From Deltaproteobacteria bacterium (lineage in GTDB: Bacteria; Desulfobacterota; Syntrophia; Syntrophales; Smithellaceae): DNA of 6,557 bases. The notes beneath the pieces were generated by a model. That model made no database searches and was not told where the DNA came from. It saw only the letters and a program-made list of their open reading frames with translations. Position numbers and translations under genes: made by a program. The stretch lies in contig SBEK01000204.1 in assembly GCA_009668925.1 (NCBI GenBank), forward strand, positions 1-6,557, in the 5' to 3' direction. Positions 1-6,536 of this stretch are shown here, one piece after another. Position 1 is the first letter of the stretch. The number at the start of each line of letters is the position of its first letter.

Positions 1-1125
1 GATTTGCAGGCCTTGCGGCTGGAAGAAAGCGCCGCTTCCGGCCGGCTGGAAAAAGCAAGGCTGCCGCTGGGCAACAACCCTGCTGTGGAAAGTTATGTTT
101 CCAGGAAAGACCGGCCCCAAGAGGATGGCGGTGGCGCCTATACGAACTATGGATTCAAAATTTCTCAGGAGATTGAAATTGCCGGACAGAGAGGCTCAAG
201 AATTTCAGCGGCCCAAAATGAACTGGCCGCCGTCAGAGCCGGCATTGCGGATAAGGAGCGGACTTTAACGGCGGACGTAAAAGATGCGTTTGCCCGGGCG
301 CTGGCCCTGAAAAAGAAAGAGGCGCTGGCCGGCCAGGTTCTGGGGCTCAAAGAAGAGTTTCTGGGATACGCAAAAATCAAGTATCAGGCGGGCGATATCT
401 CCGCGCTCGATGTGAATCTGGCCGAAGTCGAATTAAGCAAAGCCAAAAGAGAACGGCTGTTGTCGCAGCGTGAATACCAGGCATCGCTGTTGGCTCTGCA
501 GAGCTTTTTCGGCGCACCGCCGGATCTTTCTCTGCCGCTTCAGGGAGAGTTGCCGCAAAATGCACCGGTCATGCCGGATAGAAGAACCGTGATGAACGCC
601 GCAATGTCCGGGCGGCCTGACGCTCAGGCGGCGTCATTGGAGATGGAAAAGACGAAGGCATTGCTTATGCTCGCCAAGAAAGAGGCCTTCCCGAATCTTA
701 CGCTTTCCGGATTCTACGACCGCGATGAATTGAGGAATGTCGTGGGGGTGGGTCTGTCCATTCCTTTTCCTCTTTTTGACCGGAAGCAGGCGGAGAAAAA
801 GGAAGCCCTGGCCAGACGCGAGGGCGCCCGCATCAAAGCGGATGGTTTGAAACAAGCCATAGAACGTGAAGTGGAGCAGGCGGTGAACGATCTTACCGCA
901 GCCCGAGAGGAACTGACCATTTTCAATCGGGAAATTATTGTGAAATCCGGAGAAAATTTGAATCTGCTGAACCTGGCCTTCAAAGAAGGGAAAGTCAGCT
1001 TCTTTGAAGTGCGGCTGGCGCAGAAGGAGACGATGGACGTTCAGTTCGCTTATATTGATGCGCAAATTCGCACACAACTGGCCATCAATGCGCTGGAAAA
1101 AATCACGGGGGGAGCCCTGAAATGA
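1..1125 (+). CDS. Outer-membrane efflux channel protein, TolC/CzcC family (5' partial)
   Basis: This is the outer-membrane and periplasmic-tunnel component of a tripartite metal efflux system. The frame is open from the first base, so the true start, the signal peptide and probably a few dozen residues lie upstream; the TTG at 4 is not a credible start. The 374 visible codons show the two repeated OEP (outer membrane efflux protein) halves. The first holds IEIAGQR at codons 58-64, matching the IELGGKR-type motif of CzcC-like proteins, and YQAGDISALDV at about 128-138. The second begins near GRPD (204-207), holds FPNLTLSG (about 230-237), and repeats the Y/F-x-x-G-x-hydrophobic pattern as FKEGKVSFFEV (327-337). 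Long Ala/Glu/Lys-rich helical stretches around these motifs fit the coiled-coil barrel. The stop overlaps the adaptor start by 4 nt. Family membership is clear; the substrate cannot be read from this subunit, so no symbol is given. Confidence 0.93.
   Translation, partial: DLQALRLEESAASGRLEKARLPLGNNPAVESYVSRKDRPQEDGGGAYTNYGFKISQEIEIAGQRGSRISAAQNELAAVRAGIADKERTLTADVKDAFARALALKKKEALAGQVLGLKEEFLGYAKIKYQAGDISALDVNLAEVELSKAKRERLLSQREYQASLLALQSFFGAPPDLSLPLQGELPQNAPVMPDRRTVMNAAMSGRPDAQAASLEMEKTKALLMLAKKEAFPNLTLSGFYDRDELRNVVGVGLSIPFPLFDRKQAEKKEALARREGARIKADGLKQAIEREVEQAVNDLTAAREELTIFNREIIVKSGENLNLLNLAFKEGKVSFFEVRLAQKETMDVQFAYIDAQIRTQLAINALEKITGGALK
1107..1114 (+). promoter_or_regulatory. Ribosome binding site of the adaptor gene, inside the channel gene
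   Basis: A run GGGGGGAG ends 7 nt before the ATG at 1122. It lies in the last codons of the channel gene, and start and stop codons overlap as ATGA (1122-1125). This supports the chosen adaptor start and implies translational coupling. Confidence 0.75.
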
Positions 1126-2351
1126 AAAGAGTCAGTCACACTATCGGAAAATGCAGTCTGCTTATAACGCTGGTCCTTCTGCTGGGAGTGGCCGTTCTTG
1201 CGGGGGGCTGCGGCAAAAAGGACGCCGGCGACCACGATAAAGAAACAAAAACGGCAGGCCGCAATGAAAAAGGCCATCAGGATGAACCGGGTGTTGTGAC
1301 CCTGGCGCAGGATAACCAAAAGTCGGCCGGCATTGCCGTCAGGCCGATGACCATGATGTCGGCGGCCGTGCCGCTTTCGGCCACGGCGGCCATCGAATTG
1401 AATCTGGACCGGTCGGCCAAAGTCAGTCCGCGGGTGACGGGAAAAGCTATGAAGATTCTGGTTTCCCAGGGCGACCGGGTCAAGGCGGGGCAGGTGCTGG
1501 CCTGGCTCGACTCCGTGGAACTCGACCAGATCTGGAGCGACTATCGCAAAGCCCGGGGGAAGATGGAACTGGCCAAAAAGAATCTTCAGCGGGAAGAGAC
1601 TTTGTTTGAAAAGAAAATTTCCCCGGAAAAAGACGTGCTCACGGCCAGGCAGGCGCTGGAAGAGGCCCAGGCGGATATGTATCTGGCCCGGGAGCGTTTC
1701 CGTCTGGTCGGCGTGGACGTCGATCAGTTTGCGGCCGGGCAAGGCAACGGTCAACATCCGATGATTCCCGTTACGTCGCCGCTCGGCGGCGTCGTGATCG
1801 AAAAGACGGTGACGCAAGGCGAAGCGGTGGGACCCGACAAGGTCATCTTCATGGTGGCGGATCTTTCGACGCTCTGGGTGGTTATTGATGTTTATGAAAA
1901 AGACATGTCCCGCCTCAGGGTGGGCGCTGCCGTCAAGGCCTCGGTGACCGCGTTTCCCGACAAAACATTCCAAGGCCGGATCTCCTATATCGCCGATGTC
2001 GTGGATGAGAAAACAAGAACGGAAAAGGCGCGGGTGACCATCGACAATCCCGGCGGCCTGTTAAAACCCGGCATGTTCGCCACCGTCGTGACGGAGGCCA
2101 GAAGCGGCGCCGCCGAAAAACTGCTGGCTGTTCCGGAAGAAGCCGTACAGATTGAAGGCGCGGCGCGCTATGTCTTTGTGCAGATTGCTCCGGACAAATT
2201 CAAGCGGCGGGACATCCAAACCGGCCGCACGCTCGGCAAAGACGTGGAAGTGATCTCGGGCCTTAAGGAAGGCGAAGCCATTGCCGTCTCCGGTGCCTTC
2301 ACCCTGAAGTCGGAACTCAAGAAAAGTGAAATTGAGGGGGATGCGCACTGA
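1122..2351 (+). CDS. czcB: RND efflux periplasmic adaptor (membrane fusion protein), CzcB/CusB family lipoprotein
   Basis: The adaptor links the inner-membrane RND pump to the outer-membrane channel. The 409-aa product begins with a basic n-region, a hydrophobic core (about 13-27) and the lipobox-like VLAGGC, giving a probable lipidated Cys30. A charged linker follows (31-55, with His38 and His52), then VTLAQDNQKSAGIAV (59-73), a pattern typical of heavy-metal adaptors. The first half of the lipoyl/barrel-sandwich domain is about 95-130 (SQGDRVKAGQVLAWLDS), an alpha-helical hairpin spans about 134-197, and the second lipoyl half about 216-246 (SPLGGVVIEKTVTQGEAV). The beta-barrel covers about 250-325, including the conserved LKPGMFATV (314-322), and the membrane-proximal domain about 333-395. 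The linker is poor in His compared with the His-rich N-termini of some CzcB proteins, so there is no obvious metal-chelating segment. The stop overlaps the pump start (TGATG). The symbol is a family-level label; CusB-like naming is equally possible. Confidence 0.93.
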   Translation: MKRVSHTIGKCSLLITLVLLLGVAVLAGGCGKKDAGDHDKETKTAGRNEKGHQDEPGVVTLAQDNQKSAGIAVRPMTMMSAAVPLSATAAIELNLDRSAKVSPRVTGKAMKILVSQGDRVKAGQVLAWLDSVELDQIWSDYRKARGKMELAKKNLQREETLFEKKISPEKDVLTARQALEEAQADMYLARERFRLVGVDVDQFAAGQGNGQHPMIPVTSPLGGVVIEKTVTQGEAVGPDKVIFMVADLSTLWVVIDVYEKDMSRLRVGAAVKASVTAFPDKTFQGRISYIADVVDEKTRTEKARVTIDNPGGLLKPGMFATVVTEARSGAAEKLLAVPEEAVQIEGAARYVFVQIAPDKFKRRDIQTGRTLGKDVEVISGLKEGEAIAVSGAFTLKSELKKSEIEGDAH

Positions 2352-2353
2352 TG
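2334..2353 (+). promoter_or_regulatory. Ribosome binding site and TGATG stop-start overlap of the pump gene
   Basis: GAGGGGG (2334-2340) lies 10 nt before the pump ATG at 2351, within the adaptor's last codons. The adaptor stop TGA (2349-2351) shares its A with that ATG. This fixes the pump start and suggests that ribosomes reinitiate directly. The nearer ATG at 2341 is out of frame with the pump. Confidence 0.7.
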
Positions 2354-5300
2354 CTGGAAAAAATAGTCGCCTATGCGCTGAAGCAAAAAGGGATGATCAT
2401 TTTCCTGGCGCTTTTGATCATCGCGGCCGGTTTGTATTCCTGGCTGAAACTGCCGATTGACGCATTTCCGGACGTCACCAACATTCAAGTGGAAGTCGTC
2501 AGTCACGCCGACGGATTATCCGCCCTGGAAATTGAGCGAAGCGTCACCCAGCCGATTGAAATGGCCATGCGCGGCCTGCCCGGCATCGAACAGATGCGTT
2601 CGGTGACCAAGTTCGGCCTGTCGATTGTCACCATCGTTTTCAAAGACAATATCGATATTTATTTTGCGCGGCAGCAGGTCTTTGAGCGCCTGGCGGAAGC
2701 CCGGGAAAAAGTGCCCCAAGGAGTGGAGGTGGCCATGGGGCCGGTGGCCACGGCTATGGGTGAAATATACCAGTACACGCTGGAAGGGAAGATGCCCGCC
2801 GATCGCGAGCAGAAGATTTCGTATCTGACCCAGTTAAGAACGCTTCAGGAATGGATCATCACCCCGCACTTAAAAAGCGTGGCGGGCGTGAACGAAATCA
2901 ATTCCTTCGGCGGATATTTCAAACAATACCACGTGGCCGTATCTCCCGAGAAGCTGGTCAAATACGGTGTGACGGTTGAAGATGTTTATAGAGCTATCGG
3001 CGGCAATAATCAAAATGTCGGGGGCAATATTCTGGAACGCAACGCGGATCAGTACATTGTTCGCGGCGTGGGACTGATTACGAGCATCAAAGATATCGAA
3101 AGCATCGTTTTGAAGTCTCAAAAAGGAACGCCGACTTATCTCCGGGATGTCGCCGACGTTAAGATCGGCCAGGCCGTGCGGATGGGGGCGGCCATGAAAG
3201 ACGGCAAGGAGGAAGCCGTCGGCGGCATTGTCATGATGCTGCGCGGGGAAAACAGCCGCGACGTTGTGCGCCGCGTCGGGGAAAAAGTCAAGGAGATCAA
3301 TGAAAACAACGTCCTGCCGGACGGCATCAGGCTGGTGCCTTACTATGACCGGAGCGATATCGTAAACGCCAGCGTGAAAACCGTCGGCAAGGCGCTTGTG
3401 GAAGGCGCCGTTTTGGTACTGATCGTTCTGTATCTGCTGCTCAACAGTATTCGGGGCAGCCTGGTTGTGTTGGTAGCGCTGCCCTTGTCCATGCTGGCGG
3501 CATTTATTGTCATGAGGTTTGCGGGCATCAGCGCGAATCTGATGTCGCTCGGCGGTCTGGCGATTTCCATCGGCATGATCATCGATACCGCCATTATTCA
3601 AGTGGAAAATGTGCAGCGCCATTTGAGCGAAGCGGCGGACCGTCGCCCGCGAATGATGACCGTGCTCAAAGCCGCGATGGAAGTAAGAAAGCCCAGCATC
3701 TTTGGTGAACTGATCATTGCGCTGACATTTATTCCGATTCTCTCGCTCACGGGCATCGAAGGAAAAATGTTCGGTCCCCTGGCCGTAACGGTTGTCATCG
3801 TGCTTCTTGCTTCTCTGCTTCTTTCCATCTTTGTCGTTCCCGTCCTGTGTGCATTATTTCTCAAACCGCAGCCGGAAAGAGAAAGCTTTGTCATGAAAAA
3901 CGCGAGAAAAGCTTATCTGCCGCTTCTGGATTTCGCGATGCGCAGGAGAAAGATCGTTCTGGGCGCAGCCGGCGCCCTTCTGCTGGCTTCTTTACTGCTG
4001 GCCGCACGGCTGGGAACGGAATTCATTCCGGTCATGGACGAAGGGGCGTTTGACATGGATGTCGCCATGCTTCCGGGTGTTTCTCTGGCCACCGCCATGG
4101 ATGTGAATCAGCGCGCCGCGCAAAAGCTCAAACAGTTTGAAGAACTCGACGTGGTCGTATCGCGCACCGGCCAGACGGGCGTCGCTCTGGACACCCGGGG
4201 TACGGATAAAACCGGATATGTCGGCATTTTGAAACCGAAGAGCGAATGGAAACGGAATATTTCCAAGGAGGAACTGACCAATGAAATGCGTCAAGCGCTG
4301 GAGACGGTTCCGGGGATCAGCTTCGGATTCAGCCAGCCGATTCAGTGCCGGATCGATGAACTCATTGCCGGGACACGCGCCCAATTGATCGTCAAGCTGT
4401 TCGGGGAAGACATCGACGTGTTGAATGCCAAGTCGGCGGAGATGGCCAGGGTTCTTTCCACCATTAAAGGAGGGACGGATCTGGCGACGGAAAAAGTGTC
4501 AGGACAGCCCTATCTGACGGTCAATATCGACCGGTCCAAAATAGCGCGCTACGGACTGAACATCAGCGATGTTCAGTCCATGATTGAAATCGCCGTGGCC
4601 GGTAAATCTGCTTCGCAGTTTTATGAAGAGAACCGGCGCTTCGATATCACGGTGCGCTTGCCGGAAGAGAAACGCAATTCTCTCGACGCGATCAGGAATT
4701 TGCTGGTCACGACCCAATCGGGCGTGAATATTCCGCTTTCGCAGCTGGCGGATGTGAAAATGACGGAGGGGCCGGTTCAGATCAGCCGCCAGGACGGCAT
4801 TCGGCGAATCGGCATCGAAATGAATGTCAGCGGAAGGGACATCGGCGGTTTTGTCGTCGAGGCGAAGCAAAAGATTAAAGAGCAGGTCAAACTGCCCGCC
4901 GGGTACTACATCAGTTGGGGCGGTCAATTCGAGAATCAGGAGCGCGCCATGAAGAAGCTGATGATCATCGGGCCGATTGCCGTCGGGTTGATTCTGCTTT
5001 TACTGTTTGTTACGTTCCGGTCGATTCGCCTGTCGCTTCTGGTGATTTCCAACCTGCCGTTTGCGTTGATCGGCGGCGTCCTAGCCCTGTTTATATCCGG
5101 CCAGTACTTATCCGTACCTGCTTCCGTCGGATTCATTGTTCTTTTCGGCGTTGCCGTTTTGAACGGCTTGGTCCTGGTTTCGCGCATTTCGCAATTGCGC
5201 GATGAAGGCCTGGCGCTGCCTGCGGCGATCCGCCAGGGAAGTCTTGATCGGTTGCGGCCCGTACTGATGACGGCGTCCATTGCCGTTTTCAGCCTGATCC

Positions 5301-5455
5301 CGATGCTCCTCGCGGGCGGCGCGGGTTCTGAAATTCAGAAACCGCTGGCCACGGTTGTCGTGGGCGGCCTGATTACGTCCACGTTTCTGACATTGATCAT
5401 TATTCCATCGGTTTACGGTTGGTTTGAAAAGAGGAACGCTCCCGAAGAAATGTAG
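2351..5455 (+). CDS. czcA: Heavy-metal efflux RND pump, CzcA/CusA family
   Basis: This is the inner-membrane proton-driven transporter of the tripartite system. At 1034 aa it is full length. Predicted helices: TM1 about 14-31, TM2-TM6 about 345-502, TM7 about 534-552, TM8-TM12 about 868-1022. Two large periplasmic loops lie between TM1/TM2 and TM7/TM8. TM4 reads AISIGMIIDTAIIQVEN (404-420), so the CzcA D408 and E415 equivalents are present (D412, E419), while the CzcA D402 equivalent is Ser406, as in CusA-like pumps where it is non-acidic. CzcA-like signatures elsewhere are TKFGLSIVTIVFKD (86-99), RIDELIAGTR (667-676), WGGQFENQERA (856-866) and GVAVLNGLVLV (933-943). By eye, the CusA copper-site methionines M573, M623 and M672 correspond to D570, about K620 and E670, and the CusA relay residues E939 and K984 to L937 and V971. 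This argues against Cu(I)/Ag(I) and for a divalent cation; the exact metal is not determinable. The symbol is a family-level label. Confidence 0.95.
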   Translation: MLEKIVAYALKQKGMIIFLALLIIAAGLYSWLKLPIDAFPDVTNIQVEVVSHADGLSALEIERSVTQPIEMAMRGLPGIEQMRSVTKFGLSIVTIVFKDNIDIYFARQQVFERLAEAREKVPQGVEVAMGPVATAMGEIYQYTLEGKMPADREQKISYLTQLRTLQEWIITPHLKSVAGVNEINSFGGYFKQYHVAVSPEKLVKYGVTVEDVYRAIGGNNQNVGGNILERNADQYIVRGVGLITSIKDIESIVLKSQKGTPTYLRDVADVKIGQAVRMGAAMKDGKEEAVGGIVMMLRGENSRDVVRRVGEKVKEINENNVLPDGIRLVPYYDRSDIVNASVKTVGKALVEGAVLVLIVLYLLLNSIRGSLVVLVALPLSMLAAFIVMRFAGISANLMSLGGLAISIGMIIDTAIIQVENVQRHLSEAADRRPRMMTVLKAAMEVRKPSIFGELIIALTFIPILSLTGIEGKMFGPLAVTVVIVLLASLLLSIFVVPVLCALFLKPQPERESFVMKNARKAYLPLLDFAMRRRKIVLGAAGALLLASLLLAARLGTEFIPVMDEGAFDMDVAMLPGVSLATAMDVNQRAAQKLKQFEELDVVVSRTGQTGVALDTRGTDKTGYVGILKPKSEWKRNISKEELTNEMRQALETVPGISFGFSQPIQCRIDELIAGTRAQLIVKLFGEDIDVLNAKSAEMARVLSTIKGGTDLATEKVSGQPYLTVNIDRSKIARYGLNISDVQSMIEIAVAGKSASQFYEENRRFDITVRLPEEKRNSLDAIRNLLVTTQSGVNIPLSQLADVKMTEGPVQISRQDGIRRIGIEMNVSGRDIGGFVVEAKQKIKEQVKLPAGYYISWGGQFENQERAMKKLMIIGPIAVGLILLLLFVTFRSIRLSLLVISNLPFALIGGVLALFISGQYLSVPASVGFIVLFGVAVLNGLVLVSRISQLRDEGLALPAAIRQGSLDRLRPVLMTASIAVFSLIPMLLAGGAGSEIQKPLATVVVGGLITSTFLTLIIIPSVYGWFEKRNAPEEM

Positions 5456-5506
5456 CCGGGCATCGGAATGTTTTGTGCAGGACGGCGCATCGTTTGGGAG
5501 ACTGAT

Positions 5507-5616
5507 ATGAAAGAGATTACGGCTCATACCGGCCATCCGGGCGACAAAAAGCTGTAACCCCCATTGAAGAAATCATCAGAGGACGGACGAATGAAAAAGG
5601 GAAAGAGGCGATTTGG
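5507..5616 (+). pseudogene. Probable remnant of a P-II (GlnB-like) regulator gene, internally deleted and frame-shifted
   Basis: A good Shine-Dalgarno site (GGGAG, 5496-5500) lies 6 nt before an ATG at 5507, but this frame encodes only 16 residues (MKEITAHTGHPGDKKL) before TAA at 5555. Its start, MKEITA, matches the usual MKEIxA beginning of P-II proteins. From about 5527 a second frame reads YRPSGRQKA and then, at 5554-5613, VTPIEEIIRG followed by RTNEKGKEAI. That resembles the P-II C-terminus, whose usual pattern is FVxPVEExIRIRTGExGEEAI. The next codon is TGG (5614-5616) where a stop would be expected, one base from TGA or TAG. A normal P-II protein has about 110 residues; roughly 36 remain, so some 70-75 internal codons appear lost, plus one base near 5528-5533. 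P-II-type genes are known next to heavy-metal RND genes, which supports the reading. The alternative is a 16-aa peptide with chance resemblance. Recognition is by eye only. Confidence 0.5.
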
Positions 5617-5620
5617 CGGC

Positions 5621-5626
5621 GAGGTG
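5621..5626 (+). promoter_or_regulatory. Ribosome binding site deciding the lipoprotein start
   Basis: GAGGTG (5621-5626) precedes the ATG at 5630, with 5 nt between its GAGG core and the start. The upstream in-frame ATG at 5591 also has a purine-rich stretch (AGAGGA, 5578-5583), but those bases fall inside the putative P-II remnant. The 5630 start also gives a compact, standard lipoprotein signal peptide. Confidence 0.55.
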
Positions 5627-5629
5627 AAT

Positions 5630-6235
5630 ATGCGAAGAATAATGACGATTGCCTTCATCGGCATGCTGATCCTTACCGCGGCCGGGTGTGCCGCTTCGGG
5701 AAAGATCATTAAACAAAAAGCTCAAAGTGAACGAACGGATATTTTTACCGAGATCGGAAATCACAATGAATCTCAACAGGGCTTTGCTGTCCTTAACATT
5801 AAAGCGACCATTAAAACACACCTGGAAGGATATTATTTTCTTGAGTCACAGGAGTTGATGTGCGGGAAGCGGGACTATCCGATTCTGATTAATATCTCCG
5901 GACAAGCCCGAACATGGCGGCTGGAAGGAGAAAAAGAAGCCTTGCCGCGCTACGGCGGAGACGGAAGCACCAGCCTCGACCCTGATGCCGGAGAGGGCGT
6001 CAAGTATGTCCTTGAAAAAAAATTACGGATGCCCGTGGGAGCACATAAAGTATTTATCGGACTTCCCAATGAGGAATATTTCAAAGAAGTTATCATCGAC
6101 CTCCGGGAAGGGAAAACGCAGGCACTGGAGTTCAGACCGATTTATAAATACAAAACCCATCCCGTCAGAATTCCGACGTTTATGCGTGGAATAGAGAAAT
6201 TTGCCGTCTATCTGAACGGCGAATCCCTGGAATAG
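5630..6235 (+). CDS. Putative lipoprotein of unknown function (201 aa)
   Basis: I do not recognise the family. From the ATG at 5630 the product begins with a short basic n-region (MRRIM), a hydrophobic core (about 6-17) and a lipobox-like LTAAGC, giving a probable lipidated Cys20. Starts at 5591 (214 aa) or TTG 5564 (223 aa) would only lengthen the n-region. The mature part looks mostly beta: alternating hydrophobic strands at about 52-60 (FAVLNIKAT), 84-90 (PILINIS), 123-145 (a strand pair ending MPVGAHKVFIGLP) and 150-170 (YFKEVIIDLREGKTQALEF). The pattern PxGxHxVxIxxPxxxYxKExxIxLxEGxxQxLxFxPxY resembles the beta-sandwich layout of PEGA-type surface domains, only as a weak inference. There is one further cysteine (Cys78) and no metal-binding cluster. 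It lies 174 nt after the pump on the same strand with no terminator seen between, so it may be the last gene of the operon; a role in metal efflux is not shown. Confidence 0.8.
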   Translation: MRRIMTIAFIGMLILTAAGCAASGKIIKQKAQSERTDIFTEIGNHNESQQGFAVLNIKATIKTHLEGYYFLESQELMCGKRDYPILINISGQARTWRLEGEKEALPRYGGDGSTSLDPDAGEGVKYVLEKKLRMPVGAHKVFIGLPNEEYFKEVIIDLREGKTQALEFRPIYKYKTHPVRIPTFMRGIEKFAVYLNGESLE

Positions 6236-6245
6236 AAAATGATAA

Positions 6246-6274
6246 TCAGGCGCCGTGATGTCCTGGCTTTTTTT
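6246..6274 (+). terminator. Possible weak rho-independent terminator after the lipoprotein gene
   Basis: CAGG (6247-6250) can pair with CCTG (6262-6265), extended by a T-G wobble to 5 bp, with an 11-nt loop. Two bases later comes a run of seven T (6268-6274). The T-run and its position 11 nt after the stop codon favour a terminator; the short stem makes it weak. Confidence 0.4.
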
Positions 6275-6393
6275 GCATCGCCCTGGAAAATAGGAAGCCA
6301 AGACGCCAACGTCTGTTAAAAAACATAATTGAGGATTTGCTATTCAGTTGATATTTTTAACATTTTATAAATTGCCCCAGCCTGAAAAGCACC

Positions 6394-6421
6394 TTGACAA
6401 TCTTCCAAGTATAATTACTAT
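6394..6421 (+). promoter_or_regulatory. Possible sigma-70 promoter of the downstream gene
   Basis: A perfect TTGACA (6394-6399) is followed after 16 nt by TACTAT (6416-6421), a 4/6 match to TATAAT. A perfect TATAAT also lies at 6410-6415, but only 10 nt from the -35 box, which is too close. Transcription would start near 6428, leaving a leader of about 110 nt before the ATG at 6537. No clear operator dyad is visible beyond CTTG/CAAG (6393-6409). Confidence 0.4.
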
Positions 6422-6523
6422 CAAACGAGTAGTGAATTGAAGAAGGAACTGGTTTTTCGGGGGCGGCCTGCACGAACTCCACCGACTGACTATATTAAAA
6501 AGACAAAGTTAATATTTTGAAAT

Positions 6524-6528
6524 GGAGG
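6524..6528 (+). promoter_or_regulatory. Ribosome binding site of the gene starting at 6537
   Basis: GGAGG lies 8 nt before the ATG at 6537. This strong match is the main reason to call a gene start at the very end of the window. Confidence 0.75.
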
Positions 6529-6536
6529 AACAAGCA

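Larger units (their letters stand above)
6236..6536. other. Intergenic region between the lipoprotein gene and the next gene
   Basis: This 301-nt stretch has no convincing gene on either strand. It begins with a weak terminator-like hairpin (6246-6274). Next come a small perfect stem (AGACG/CGTCT, 6301-6314) without a T-run, an AT-rich segment (about 6320-6372), a promoter-like element (6394-6421), a GC-rich patch (about 6458-6475) and the ribosome binding site of the next gene (6524-6528). The drop in GC relative to the flanking genes fits a boundary between two transcription units. Confidence 0.7.

Noticed and set aside
1050..1973. Long open frame on the - strand (307 codons)
   Set aside because: It lies antisense to the channel and adaptor genes, whose protein families are clear. 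Its His/Arg-rich translation is typical of a shadow frame created by codon bias.
2870..3622. Long open frame on the - strand (250 codons) inside the pump gene
   Set aside because: It is fully antisense to the conserved RND sequence and its composition looks like a shadow frame.
5564..5629. Upstream TTG (5564) and ATG (5591) starts for the lipoprotein
   Set aside because: They add a charged 13-22 residue extension before a complete signal peptide, and they overlap the probable P-II remnant. The ATG at 5630 has its own GAGGTG site.
6301..6314. Perfect AGACG/CGTCT hairpin considered as a terminator
   Set aside because: It is only 5 bp and has no T-run after it on either strand.
6394..6415. TTGACA paired with a perfect TATAAT at 6410-6415
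   Set aside because: The 10-nt spacing is far below the 15-19 nt that sigma-70 promoters need, so TACTAT at 6416-6421 was used instead.
6361..6485. Open frame of about 42 codons on the - strand starting with GTG in the same intergenic region
   Set aside because: It has no ribosome binding site and no recognisable similarity, and it spans the region read as promoter and leader for the + strand gene.
6398..6520. Open frame of about 41 codons on the + strand containing RGRPARTPPTDYIKK, considered as a transposase or DNA-binding remnant
   Set aside because: It has no start codon with a ribosome binding site, it overlaps the promoter-like element, and the resemblance is too short to support.
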